Source of the DNA: Bacillus sp. UNC438CL73TsuS30
GTDB taxonomy: Bacteria > Bacillota > Bacilli > Bacillales > Cytobacillaceae
NCBI RefSeq assembly: GCF_000482325.1
Contig: NZ_AXVA01000012.1
Span: 1 to 64,000, forward strand
DNA length: 64,000 bases
Reading direction: 5' to 3'
Positions within the stretch are counted from its first letter, which is position 1. Every line of letters begins with the position of its first letter. This document shows positions 17,030-25,044 of the stretch, in pieces. A program made the translations under genes and the position numbers. The notes beneath the pieces were generated by a model. The model saw only the letters and a program-made list of their open reading frames with translations. It was not told where the DNA came from and ran no database searches.

Positions 17030-17829
17030 TCATGGCCGTAAAATCACCTTAATACAGTCTTCAGTTTTTGTATCAAATACCTCATACCCATGCTTTGCCT
17101 GATCCAACGGAAGGACATGGGTGATGATATCGCTTGGGTCAATTTTTCCTCCATTAATCATATCGTAGAGGAACGGCATATATGGAATGACCGGGGCCGG
17201 GCCTGTTTTGATATCAACATTGCGTTGGAAAATATCACCAAGTGGGAAGGCGTTGTATCTGCCGCCGTAAACCCCCGTAAGCTGAATCGTTCCGCCTTTT
17301 CTTACGGCCTGACTTGCAATTACAATTGCACCCATTGAACCGCCATGCAGCTTTAACCCGGAAGCAAGAAACTCGAGCGGGGTCATTTTCCCGTCCATTC
17401 CAACCGCATCAATCACGATGTCAGCCCCACCCTTGGTAATCTCAAGCAGGTAATCCCCAACATTTTCATGATCTTCAAAATTAACAATCTCAACCTTGTT
17501 CGTCCGTTTTGCATGCTCGAGACGGTACCCAACATAATCAACAGCGATAACACGTTTAGCACCCTTTAACCAAGAGAATTTTTGTGTCAACAAGCCAACG
17601 GGGCCGCAGCCTAGGAATCCTTTACACCCGCATGATCTACACTCCAGTAGGCGGTTGGTGCTGCATCAGCAAGCAGCACTAATTTTTAGTCCTCGACTTC
17701 ACAATTATCGGGAATTTTAAAGGGAGTAAAGTTTCCGAATGGGACCCGCATGAATTCTGCCTGGCCACCGGCGTATCCACCTGTGGTTTCTGAATAGCCA
17801 AAGAAACCTGAACCTTGACCATGGGGGTT
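17030..17829 (-). pseudogene. adhB: Broken zinc alcohol dehydrogenase (AdhB-like)
   Basis: The intact part (residues equivalent to GLLTQKFSWLKGAKRVIAVD to KVILRP) is the C-terminal NAD-binding half of a zinc-dependent dehydrogenase. Upstream, reading leftward from 17829, the frame gives [20 protein letters not shown] but has an in-frame TAA after CEVED and a frame break with lost residues before LGCGPVG. About the first hundred residues, including the catalytic zinc ligands, are missing. In B. subtilis adhB lies among the coat genes yraDEFG, and here too YraE/YraD-like frames adjoin it. The gene cannot make active enzyme. Confidence 0.88.
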
Positions 17830-17966
17830 TTAACGAAGGCAACCACAATGAGTGCTTTGGCACAAGATCCAGAATTAAAGGCGATTCTAGCAAGTGATGT
17901 AACAACAGGCACACAGCATATCAAGCAGCTTCAACAGTTTTTGACGAATCGGGAGGATGTCCAATG
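17821..17966 (+). pseudogene. 5'-truncated YraE-like spore coat gene
   Basis: The frame from ATG 17821 encodes [20 protein letters not shown] and on to FLTNREDVQ, the C-terminal part of a CotF-associated small coat protein (YraE type, usually around 65 residues). There is no ribosome site, and the first codons coincide with the cut end of adhB on the other strand. A deletion that removed the divergent promoter region would explain both truncations. The stop overlaps the ATG of the next gene (ATGA). Confidence 0.65.
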
Positions 17967-18266
17967 AATCAATTCATACAAGGTCTTATGGGAATGGGTG
18001 GAATGACAGACCAAGTCATTGCAACGGATTTCTTGATTTCGGTCAAATCGGGGGTGCGAAATTATGCTGCTGCGATTACGGAGGCTGCCACTCCGGAATT
18101 AAGAGAAGCTCTTCGGGAACAATTAGGGGATGCCATTGAAACTCATGAAAAAATCACCAACTTTATGATGGCAAGGGGATATTATCATCCACATGAATTG
18201 GGCGACCAGCTTCAGGTAGATTTAACAGCAGCTGACACAGCTTTTAATCTTGCACAGAAATCGTAA
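17964..18266 (+). CDS. yraD: CotF-family spore coat protein (YraD-like)
   Basis: The 100-residue helical product (MNQFIQGLMGMGGMTDQVIA, SGVRNYAAAITEAATPELRE, ending LAQKS) matches the CotF/YraD group, proteins of the inner spore coat. Length agrees with B. subtilis YraD at about 99 residues. GGGAGGATGTCCAATG supplies a ribosome site from inside the truncated YraE-like frame. Because the upstream promoter region appears deleted, it may no longer be transcribed even though its own frame is intact. Confidence 0.8.
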   Translation: MNQFIQGLMGMGGMTDQVIATDFLISVKSGVRNYAAAITEAATPELREALREQLGDAIETHEKITNFMMARGYYHPHELGDQLQVDLTAADTAFNLAQKS

Positions 18267-18270
18267 AAAA

Positions 18271-18297
18271 ACCCCAAGTCGACTTGGGGTCTTTTAT
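18271..18297 (+). terminator. Terminator after the YraD-like gene
   Basis: ACCCCAAGTC GACTTGGGGT is a perfect palindrome followed by CTTTTAT. Positions 18298-18579 hold no gene that I can support. Confidence 0.8.
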
Positions 18298-18579
18298 CTA
18301 TACTTTTTGCAAATTTATCACGGTCAGCAGACAAAGGTGGTTCTTCAAGCAGCCATTTTCAATCCAAATATTACCCCCGTCATCGTACAAAGTATTCCCA
18401 GACTTTTTTTATTGTCCAACCTTACTAAATCCCATCATTCAGGATCTTCCATTTTAAATATACCTAAAAATAAGGCTTTGTGCTCATAGAAAAAGGATAA
18501 TGGTTCAAAATACAGAATAAGGACTTTTCTGTAATAAAATCTCATTTAAAAAAAGTTTAATGGTAAAGTTGGGAAGACA

Positions 18580-19041
18580 ATGGGAAAAAGTGACCGCAAA
18601 GTTGAAATGCTTTTTTGGAGTATTGCCCTCCCTGGATTTGGGCAGCTTCTAAATGGTAAATATCTAAAAGGGCTATTATTTGTCGGATTAGAATTTTTGA
18701 TCAATGTTAAAGCCCATTTTAACACGATTATCATGTTAAGTTTTCAGGGCGAAATCGTAAAAGCAATCCAAGTGACGAACTATCAATGGCTAATGTTTTA
18801 TCCATGTTTATATTTTTTCGCCATGTGGGATGCATGGAAGGATGCTGGAGGTGGGAAGGACCGATATTCATTTATGCCTTTTGTGTTTGCTGCCTATTTT
18901 GTAACGGTTGGCTGTATGTATTCCAATACCCTTAAATTATTTGGAGTTCTAATCGGTCCTGTATGGCTTCCGATTTTGTTTATGATTCCTGGATTATTCA
19001 TTGGTATGGTCATTCGGAAAATTATCCTCCATTTTTCATAG
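18580..19041 (+). CDS. Multi-pass membrane protein, TM2-like start
   Basis: The 153-residue product opens with a TM2-like motif (LPGFGQLLNGKYLKGLLFVG) and has four or five hydrophobic helices with a basic C-terminus. TM2-type motifs occur in small bacterial membrane proteins of unknown role. The ribosome site is weak (TTGGGAAG). It seems monocistronic. Confidence 0.65.
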   Translation: MGKSDRKVEMLFWSIALPGFGQLLNGKYLKGLLFVGLEFLINVKAHFNTIIMLSFQGEIVKAIQVTNYQWLMFYPCLYFFAMWDAWKDAGGGKDRYSFMPFVFAAYFVTVGCMYSNTLKLFGVLIGPVWLPILFMIPGLFIGMVIRKIILHFS

Positions 19042-19066
19042 GATGATTTTTCTGTTTTAATAAAAA

Positions 19067-19095
19067 AGAAGCTAGGAATTTGAGCTTCTGTTGTT
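19067..19095 (+). terminator. Terminator after the membrane protein gene
   Basis: AGAAGCT and AGCTTCT arms followed by GTTGTTTGTT. Another hairpin (CCTGT with ACAGG) lies near 19136-19152. The remainder of 19096-19550 is AT-rich and non-coding apart from the cre-like site. Confidence 0.5.
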
Positions 19096-19445
19096 TGTTC
19101 TGGGTAGCTCATCTTATAAAGAAAGTGCTGCAACACCTGTTTTTAGTACAGGCTTTTAGCTTTTGCTTCATTCGTACTATTTTAGAACAACCAGTCCGTC
19201 AGGTATGATTGCCAGTATCTTTATTACACTCTTCAAAAATTCCACTCAGAAAATTTAGCCAAATTGAACGTATTTCCTATTATAATATCGCGGATATTAA
19301 TTCAAATTAAGAAAATAATATTCAGCAAACGGAAAGAATAAATCAATTAAATTTTATATTGGGATAGCGAAGGAAACGTGAACTTTTATTCAACTTCCAG
19401 GAGTTTTCCATTGATATGAGGCTGTAATTCCTTTATGCTAGATAT

Positions 19446-19459
19446 TGAAAGCGTTATAT
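19446..19459 (+). promoter_or_regulatory. cre-like site upstream of gltT
   Basis: TGAAAGCGTTATAT matches the CcpA cre consensus (TGWNANCGNTNWCA) except in the last two bases. It lies about 90 bases before the gltT start. Confidence 0.4.
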
Positions 19460-19550
19460 TGAAATAATATATTTCTTTACTCCGGGTCTTTAATATCCTC
19501 AAGTTGTATTTCAAAACAGCTTGATTACATTCACAAAAGGGGAGATATAG

Positions 19551-20798
19551 ATGAGGAAAATTAGCTTAGCATGGCAAATTTTCATTGGGTTAGCCTTAGG
19601 TATCATTGTCGGTGCCATTTTTTATGGAAACCCGCATGTTGAAACTTATTTGCAACCAATTGGGAATATTTTTATTCGTTTAATTAAAATGATTGTCATC
19701 CCGATTGTTGTCTCAAGCTTGATCGTTGGTGTTGCCGGTACGGGTGATATGAAATCCTTAGGAAAGCTTGGGGGAAAAACACTTCTGTATTTTGAAATTG
19801 TTACGACCGTAGCAATTGTAATCGGTCTTTTAGCAGCAAATTTATTTCATCCGGGTTCCGGAGTGGATATGTCCCGTTTAACAAAAACTGATATAAATAC
19901 GTATGTAGAAACCGCAAAAACTACGGAAACACATTCTATGGTTGACACATTTGTCAATATTGTCCCAACTAATATCATGCAATCACTTGCAAATGGTGAC
20001 ATGCTTGCAATTATTTTCTTCTCTGTTATGTTTGGGCTTGGAGTTGCGGCAATTGGAGAAAAAGGAACGCCGATTGTGAATTTCTTTAAAGGAACAGCCG
20101 AGGCCATGTTTTACGTGACGAATCAAGTTATGAAGGTTGCGCCGCTTGGTGTTTTTGCATTAATTGGGGTTACAGTATCTAAATTTGGTTTAAGCTCCTT
20201 AATACCACTCGGAAAACTTGTGATTGTGGTATATGGTGCGATGTTCTTCTTTATTCTGGTTGTGCTCGGACTTGTGGCAAAACTCGTTGGAGTTAATATC
20301 TTTAAATTCCTTAAGTATTTAAAGGACGAATTGCTCTTAGGTTATTCAACCGCAAGCTCGGAAACTGTTTTGCCAAAAATCATGGAAAAGATGGAGAAAC
20401 TCGGATGTCCAAAAGCGATTACATCGTTTGTTATTCCAACCGGATATTCCTTTAACCTTGATGGATCAACACTTTACCAGGCGATTGCAGCATTGTTTCT
20501 TGCACAAATGTATGGAATTCATATGAGTATTGGTCATCAAATTACCTTAGTGTTGGTATTAATGATTACATCAAAAGGTATTGCTGGGGTTCCAGGTGTA
20601 TCGTTTGTTGTTTTACTAGCAACTTTAGGAACAGTCGGCATTCCCGTTGAAGGTCTTGCCTTTATTGCAGGTATCGACCGGATTTTAGACATGGCCCGTA
20701 CATGCGTGAACGTGGTTGGAAACTCCTTGGCTGCTATTGTGATTACAAAATGGGAAGGTCACAAGCTCGATGACTCTGGTGAAGAGCAAGTGGCGTAA
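19551..20798 (+). CDS. gltT: Cation/glutamate symporter GltT
   Basis: A dicarboxylate/amino acid:cation symporter of the membrane that takes up glutamate or aspartate. The 415 residues carry the family's marks: LIKMIVIPIVVSSLIVGVAG early, the serine-rich hairpin STASSETVLP, the substrate site PTGYSFNLDGSTLYQ, GIAGVPG, and the final DRILDMARTCVNVVGN helix. The sequence reads closer to B. subtilis GltT than to GltP. AAAAGGGGAG precedes ATG. It is monocistronic with a strong terminator after it. Confidence 0.93.
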   Translation: MRKISLAWQIFIGLALGIIVGAIFYGNPHVETYLQPIGNIFIRLIKMIVIPIVVSSLIVGVAGTGDMKSLGKLGGKTLLYFEIVTTVAIVIGLLAANLFHPGSGVDMSRLTKTDINTYVETAKTTETHSMVDTFVNIVPTNIMQSLANGDMLAIIFFSVMFGLGVAAIGEKGTPIVNFFKGTAEAMFYVTNQVMKVAPLGVFALIGVTVSKFGLSSLIPLGKLVIVVYGAMFFFILVVLGLVAKLVGVNIFKFLKYLKDELLLGYSTASSETVLPKIMEKMEKLGCPKAITSFVIPTGYSFNLDGSTLYQAIAALFLAQMYGIHMSIGHQITLVLVLMITSKGIAGVPGVSFVVLLATLGTVGIPVEGLAFIAGIDRILDMARTCVNVVGNSLAAIVITKWEGHKLDDSGEEQVA

Positions 20799-20800
20799 AT

Positions 20801-20828
20801 AAAAAAGGTGCCCCGGGCACCTTTTTTT
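20801..20828. terminator. Bidirectional terminator between gltT and the next gene
   Basis: GGTGCCC GGGCACC flanked by A6 and T7 runs. Confidence 0.85.
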
Positions 20829-20831
20829 CTT

Positions 20832-21242
20832 TTAAGCAATCTTTATGGCTTTCCCAAAAGGGACTTTTGGCAAAAATACATCTGGGACCAGCCAATAAAG
20901 CTCATAATCCACCTTTGTGATTTCTTCATAAATATAACCGGTTACGTCGGTTATGTAGAATAAGGTATCTATCTTTTCCTTTTCGGCCCATTCTAATACA
21001 TCGGTATAAGAGGCTTTTCCATGTGTATGATATTTGATGGTGTCGGATTTAACCGGGGTAATGCTGCGTATTTTGAAATCGGCTTGAACGAGAAGGGTAT
21101 CGGGCTTAACGGTTTCGAATAGTTTTACAATGTTATTAATTAGAATTGTTTGTACTTCAACGGATGAGGTATCAACTGCAAGAGCGATTTTTTTATCTTC
21201 TTTTTTTTGAATCATCGATAAAAGTCTCATATGCCATTTCAA
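20832..21242 (-). CDS. VWA-like domain protein, probably short or truncated
   Basis: The 136-residue product resembles the C-terminal VWA-like domain of DUF2201 proteins (IALAVDTSSVEVQTILINN, VQADFKI, YHTHGKASYTDVLEWAEKEK, DTLFYITD). The usual DxSxS metal motif reads DTSSV, so metal binding may be weak. Full-length relatives carry a long N-terminal region absent here. The TTG start has AAGGGAG nine bases upstream, so it may still be expressed as a short form. Confidence 0.55.
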   Translation of the reverse strand: MKWHMRLLSMIQKKEDKKIALAVDTSSVEVQTILINNIVKLFETVKPDTLLVQADFKIRSITPVKSDTIKYHTHGKASYTDVLEWAEKEKIDTLFYITDVTGYIYEEITKVDYELYWLVPDVFLPKVPFGKAIKIA

Positions 21243-21444
21243 CTAAACCAACTCCCTTGTATTATGAGCAGCAGTTTTTAGTTTGCTTTTTCAGCGAAGA
21301 AAATATGTTGGTTAATGCTTCTAGCCTTCTTTTTTAAAGCAATTATTATAAAAAAGAGGAATTTGTACAAGTTGGGGATTTGCCAGTTCAATTTTTATAT
21401 TTTCTACATATTTATATATAAAAATTATCATTTGGGGGGTGATG

Positions 21445-21750
21445 ATGGTGCAAGGAAGAAAGAAACGAAAAAGTCTTTTTCCAATCTGTATTTTCCCGGA
21501 ATATAGATGGTGTGGTCCGGGTTGCAGCGGTCCTGGAGCACCGATTAATGATGTTGATTACTGCTGCTATAGACATGACACCTGCCTCGATTACGGAATA
21601 TCCCCCTGCCAATGTGATTATGAATTCATGGAATGTCTTCGCTATAAAAGAAATCCACATACACAAAAAGGAAGAAATGCAAATCTCATGTATGAATTTA
21701 TGAAAATGAAAACATCACTAACCTGTGGAGGGTATAGAAGACACAGATAG
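21445..21750 (+). CDS. Phospholipase A2-like domain protein
   Basis: The approximately 101-residue cysteine-rich product carries a phospholipase A2-like core: the glycine loop WCGPGCSGPGAPINDVDYCC followed by YRHDTCLDYG, with the catalytic His-Asp pair, and a second helix CQCDYEFMECL. Similar short PLA2-like proteins occur in Bacillus and resemble the VP1 domain of parvoviruses. No signal peptide is visible. The start is one of several clustered ATG/GTG codons behind GGGGGG; 21445 gives reasonable spacing. Lipid hydrolysis is inferred from the motif. Confidence 0.75.
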   Translation: MVQGRKKRKSLFPICIFPEYRWCGPGCSGPGAPINDVDYCCYRHDTCLDYGISPCQCDYEFMECLRYKRNPHTQKGRNANLMYEFMKMKTSLTCGGYRRHR

Positions 21751-21930
21751 TTTTTTGTAAGTGGGTAAACTCAGTAAAGATGCCCAGTAGGTTTTTAGTG
21801 TCAATAGTATCCTTCCTTAAAGGGAGTCTGATATTACCAGTTAATTACAAAATTTTCTTGATTATTCACTCAAATTAAAGTAGTATTAACTTACTATTTA
21901 TGAAAAGGGTGACCATTAAGCCGATGATCT

Positions 21931-22002
21931 ACTAATCCTATTGTAAGAAAAAATTCGTATCAACGAAAATATTTCTGGATAGGATTAGTGCGGACTTTTT
22001 TA
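21931..22002 (+). promoter_or_regulatory. Structured leader or attenuator-like hairpin before the MFS gene
   Basis: ACTAATCCTAT (21931-21941) pairs with ATAGGATTAGT (21979-21989), enclosing a second hairpin (TTCGT/ACGAA), and is followed by GCGGACTTTTTTAC. It could be a terminator or an attenuator about 90 bases before the transporter start. Confidence 0.45.
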
Positions 22003-22095
22003 CATAAGTTATGGATAGTACAGGAAATTTAGTGTACTATGCCCATTTGTGTATGTTTTGCCTCCTGTCCAGGTTAGGAATATGGAGGTTTTTTT

Positions 22096-23340
22096 ATGGA
22101 AAAAACAAAATCAGATATTACTGTCGGAGCGTTGTTTCGAAACCGGGTTATTCGTACCATTCTCTTATCCGTATTTTTCCTGCAAATTGGTATCTGGGTA
22201 CGTAACTATTCAATTTTACTTTATGTCATTGAACGAACTAATGAAAATCCAGTAGCCGTTTCGCTTATTTCTGTAGCGGAATTTGCCCCGATCTTTCTGT
22301 TTTCCTTTATTGGCGGAACTTTTGCAGACCGCTGGCGTCCAAAGAGGACCATGATTTGGTGCGATTTTCTCAGCGCGCTCTCGATTTTTGTTGTCCTGCT
22401 GACACTTCTTTTCGGAAGCTGGAAGGTCATTTTCTTTGCGACCCTTGTTTCATCGATTCTATCGCAGTTTTCACAACCATCCGGAATGAAGCTATTCAAG
22501 ATTCATGTCAAAGAAGAACTGATCCAAATGGGGATGTCGATGTACCAAACGGTATTCGCTTTGTTTATGATTCTCGGTCCAATTATTGGAACCTTTGTGT
22601 TTCAGCATTACGGCATTAATGCCGCAATTGCCATCATGGGAATTGCATTTCTATTGTCCGCAGCGATTTTATTCATGCTTCCTCCTGATAAAGAGAGTGA
22701 GGAAAATCAAGAGAAGACCACGCTTCTAAATGAAATGAAAGCAGGATTCCGTTATGTTTGGAACAGTCGTGCATTAACACTTCTTGGCGGTTGTTTTGCT
22801 GCTGCAGGCTTAGGGTTAGGGCTTACCCAGCCATTAGCTGTTTTCCTTGTTACCGAACGGCTTGGGCTGCCAAAAGAACAGCTGCAATGGCTGATGGCTG
22901 CTTTTGGAATCGGGATGATTTTTGGAGGAGCCCTGACAATTGGTCTTGCGAAAAAAACCCCGCCGCAAATCCTGCTTGCGCTTGGTATGTCGGTAAGTGC
23001 AATCGGATTCTTCGTAATGGGGGTATCAGATCAATTATGGCTGACCTTGACAGCCCAATTTATCAGCGGACTGTTCATGCCGTGCATTCATATCGGGATT
23101 AATACGATGATTCTGCAAAATACTGAGGCAGCTTTTATCGGAAGGGTTAATGGGATCTTAAACCCAATGTTTATGGGAACAATGGTCATTTCCATGAGTG
23201 CAAGCGGATGGTTGAAAAAAATATTTTCGCTTCTAACCATGTATGAAGCTTCAGCCCTGTTATTTATTGTTGGGGTGCTGGCCTTAGTGCCTTTATTTAA
23301 GCGATCTTCCTCGGTATTAAAAGGAACTGGAGAAATGTAA
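22096..23340 (+). CDS. MFS exporter (EntS/MFS_3-like)
   Basis: This 414-residue twelve-helix major facilitator has the signature GGTFADRWRPKRTMIW between helices 2 and 3 and GRVNGILNPMFMG late in the protein, typical of the MFS_3 group that includes drug and siderophore exporters. Substrate unknown. GGAGG lies eight bases before ATG. No linked regulator is apparent. The strong leader hairpin upstream may control it. Confidence 0.85.
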   Translation: MEKTKSDITVGALFRNRVIRTILLSVFFLQIGIWVRNYSILLYVIERTNENPVAVSLISVAEFAPIFLFSFIGGTFADRWRPKRTMIWCDFLSALSIFVVLLTLLFGSWKVIFFATLVSSILSQFSQPSGMKLFKIHVKEELIQMGMSMYQTVFALFMILGPIIGTFVFQHYGINAAIAIMGIAFLLSAAILFMLPPDKESEENQEKTTLLNEMKAGFRYVWNSRALTLLGGCFAAAGLGLGLTQPLAVFLVTERLGLPKEQLQWLMAAFGIGMIFGGALTIGLAKKTPPQILLALGMSVSAIGFFVMGVSDQLWLTLTAQFISGLFMPCIHIGINTMILQNTEAAFIGRVNGILNPMFMGTMVISMSASGWLKKIFSLLTMYEASALLFIVGVLALVPLFKRSSSVLKGTGEM

Positions 23341-23353
23341 TTGGCTATAACAA

Positions 23354-23385
23354 ACAGAGCTTGGAAACCCAGGCTCTGTTTTATT
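23354..23385. terminator. Terminator between convergent genes
   Basis: ACAGAGC and GCTCTGT arms with TTTATTT on the plus strand; it overlaps the stop of the convergent 23381 gene. Confidence 0.75.
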
Positions 23386-23857
23386 TAGATTTCCTTAGAG
23401 CCTCCTTTTCCAAGTGACGTACCCACCTATAATAATTTAGTAAAATGAGCAGCAAAAAGGGATCAAGAATGGCTGCATGCCAGAGTTTCCACCAACCATA
23501 ATGAAAATATCCCCAGGGTTCCGGCAGTAGGGTCACTAGTTCGTATAATAAAATGGCGATTACAAAAAAGAATATATAAACAGCTTTCTTTAGGAGATTG
23601 GCCGTGTAGGGAAAACGGTTAAGAAAAATGATGTTAACCGGTGGGACCAGAAACATATGAGGTATTAGCCCAGACCAATCGACATCTTTATCAAAATACC
23701 AATAGGCATGTAACTTGAATTCAATGATGGTGTCGAAAATGCTTTGAAAAGCGACCGTAAAAACCCAGATATGTGCAATCAGATTGGCAGTAAGAATTTT
23801 ATTTATTTTAAAGGCAGTAAGGTTAAACACTATAATGGCAATAATAAGTCCAATCAT
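23381..23857 (-). CDS. CBO0543-family membrane protein
   Basis: The 158-residue product has four or five membrane helices with the conserved-looking loop LHAYWYFDKDVDWSGLIPHM and the motif EPWGYFHYGWWKLWHA. I recognise the CBO0543 family of small membrane proteins of spore formers; function unknown. AAAGGAA lies before the ATG. It is the second likely member of this family in the window. Confidence 0.7.
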   Translation of the reverse strand: MIGLIIAIIVFNLTAFKINKILTANLIAHIWVFTVAFQSIFDTIIEFKLHAYWYFDKDVDWSGLIPHMFLVPPVNIIFLNRFPYTANLLKKAVYIFFFVIAILLYELVTLLPEPWGYFHYGWWKLWHAAILDPFLLLILLNYYRWVRHLEKEALRKSK

Positions 23858-23924
23858 GGAATTTTCCTTTTTTAAGATAATTTACCCATAGTGTTCGTTA
23901 TTTTATACACCTCGTTAGCACAAA

Positions 23925-23950
23925 ATAAGCCAGGCGCCTGCCTGACTTAT
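23925..23950 (-). terminator. Terminator at the end of yhfS
   Basis: ATAAGCCAGGC and GCCTGACTTAT arms overlapping the yhfS stop, followed by TTTTG on the minus strand. Confidence 0.65.
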
Positions 23951-25044
23951 CTTTTCACAACTTCAAATAATACGGCAACTCCAACACCACCGCCACTGCC
24001 AATCGCAGCTACAGCAAGACGAGCATTTTTCCTTCGCTGTACTTCATAGAACAGCCTCGTAACCAAAATGGCACCCGATGCTCCGTATGGATGACCGATG
24101 GTTAAGGCGCCGCCGGACACATTTAGTTTTTCGTACGGGATTGAAAGTTCCTGTGCGCACGCGGCAATTTTTGAAGCGAAGGCCTCGTTGATTTCAAAAA
24201 GATCAATCTCTTCAATGGTCAGCCCATTTCTTTTTAACAAAGTTTGGATGGCCGGAATCGGAGCTGCTCCGGGATAGTGGGGATGTACTCCTGCCGCCTG
24301 ACTGTCAACGAAGCGGAGAACCGGTTTGTATCCAAGATGAAGTGCTGTAGACTCCTCCATTACAACCACGGCAGCTGCACCGTCATGAATTCCGCAGCTG
24401 TTGGCAGCGGTCACGGTCCCGTTTTTTACAAAAATCGGTTTTGCCCGTTTAAGCAGTGCGCTCATGTTTCGCTCCTTACTAAATTCCTCATCCCTGCTAT
24501 GCCGTTTAACTGCGACGATTTCTTCTGTAAATAACCCTTCTTTATAAGCCTCCCAGCTGCGATGATAGCTTAACAAGGCGTATTCATCCTGTGTTTCCTT
24601 ACTGATTCCAAATTTTTCTGCAACATATTCAGCCGCAACCCCCATATCTGGATCACCGATATGATCAGGTGAGAAGCGGGCTCTTTTTGGAAAAGGTGAG
24701 GTGCTTGGACTTTCGACACCACCGGCTAGATAGCATTGACCTGCACCCCCTTGGATATAATAGGAAGCCATGCGAATCGCTTCGAGACCGGCACTGCATT
24801 GGCGATCTAGGGTTACACCGGGGACCTGAAGTGGAAGGCCTGCTGTTAAGGCTGAAAGCCGGGCAATATTTCCTCCGGGCCCTGTCACATTTCCTAAAAG
24901 ACAATCGTCAATCTGATCCTCGATACCTCTTGCTAAGTGCTGAAGCAAGGGAGCAGCCAGCTCATGGGGCTGTAGGGATTGAAATATTCCATTTTGTTTT
25001 CCGATGGGGGTTCGCTTTGCTTGGACAATGACTGCTTTTTTAAT
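23947..25044 (-). CDS. yhfS: Acetyl-CoA acyltransferase-like protein YhfS, ATT start
   Basis: A thiolase-fold enzyme expected to cleave or condense acyl-CoA with CoA. The nucleophilic cysteine motif is present (TLDRQCSAGLEAIRM), as are NEAFASKIAA and GGALTIGHPYGASGA with the active-site histidine. The second catalytic cysteine of thiolases is not seen; the region reads AIGSGGGVGVA. The N-terminus KKAVIVQAKRTPIGKQNG requires initiation at ATT 25042-25044, behind AAGGTGA at ideal spacing; no ATG, GTG or TTG fits before residue 35. It overlaps the yhfT stop, so it is coupled. B. subtilis YhfS is of the same length. Confidence 0.85.
   Translation of the reverse strand: MKKAVIVQAKRTPIGKQNGIFQSLQPHELAAPLLQHLARGIEDQIDDCLLGNVTGPGGNIARLSALTAGLPLQVPGVTLDRQCSAGLEAIRMASYYIQGGAGQCYLAGGVESPSTSPFPKRARFSPDHIGDPDMGVAAEYVAEKFGISKETQDEYALLSYHRSWEAYKEGLFTEEIVAVKRHSRDEEFSKERNMSALLKRAKPIFVKNGTVTAANSCGIHDGAAAVVVMEESTALHLGYKPVLRFVDSQAAGVHPHYPGAAPIPAIQTLLKRNGLTIEEIDLFEINEAFASKIAACAQELSIPYEKLNVSGGALTIGHPYGASGAILVTRLFYEVQRRKNARLAVAAIGSGGGVGVAVLFEVVKR

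Noticed and set aside
18250..18489. 79-codon frame after yraD
   Set aside because: It starts inside yraD and passes through its terminator; no ribosome site.
20832..21242. Full DUF2201/MoxR-VWA system
   Set aside because: No AAA+ ATPase partner and no N-terminal half of the protein is nearby; only a short VWA-like piece is present.
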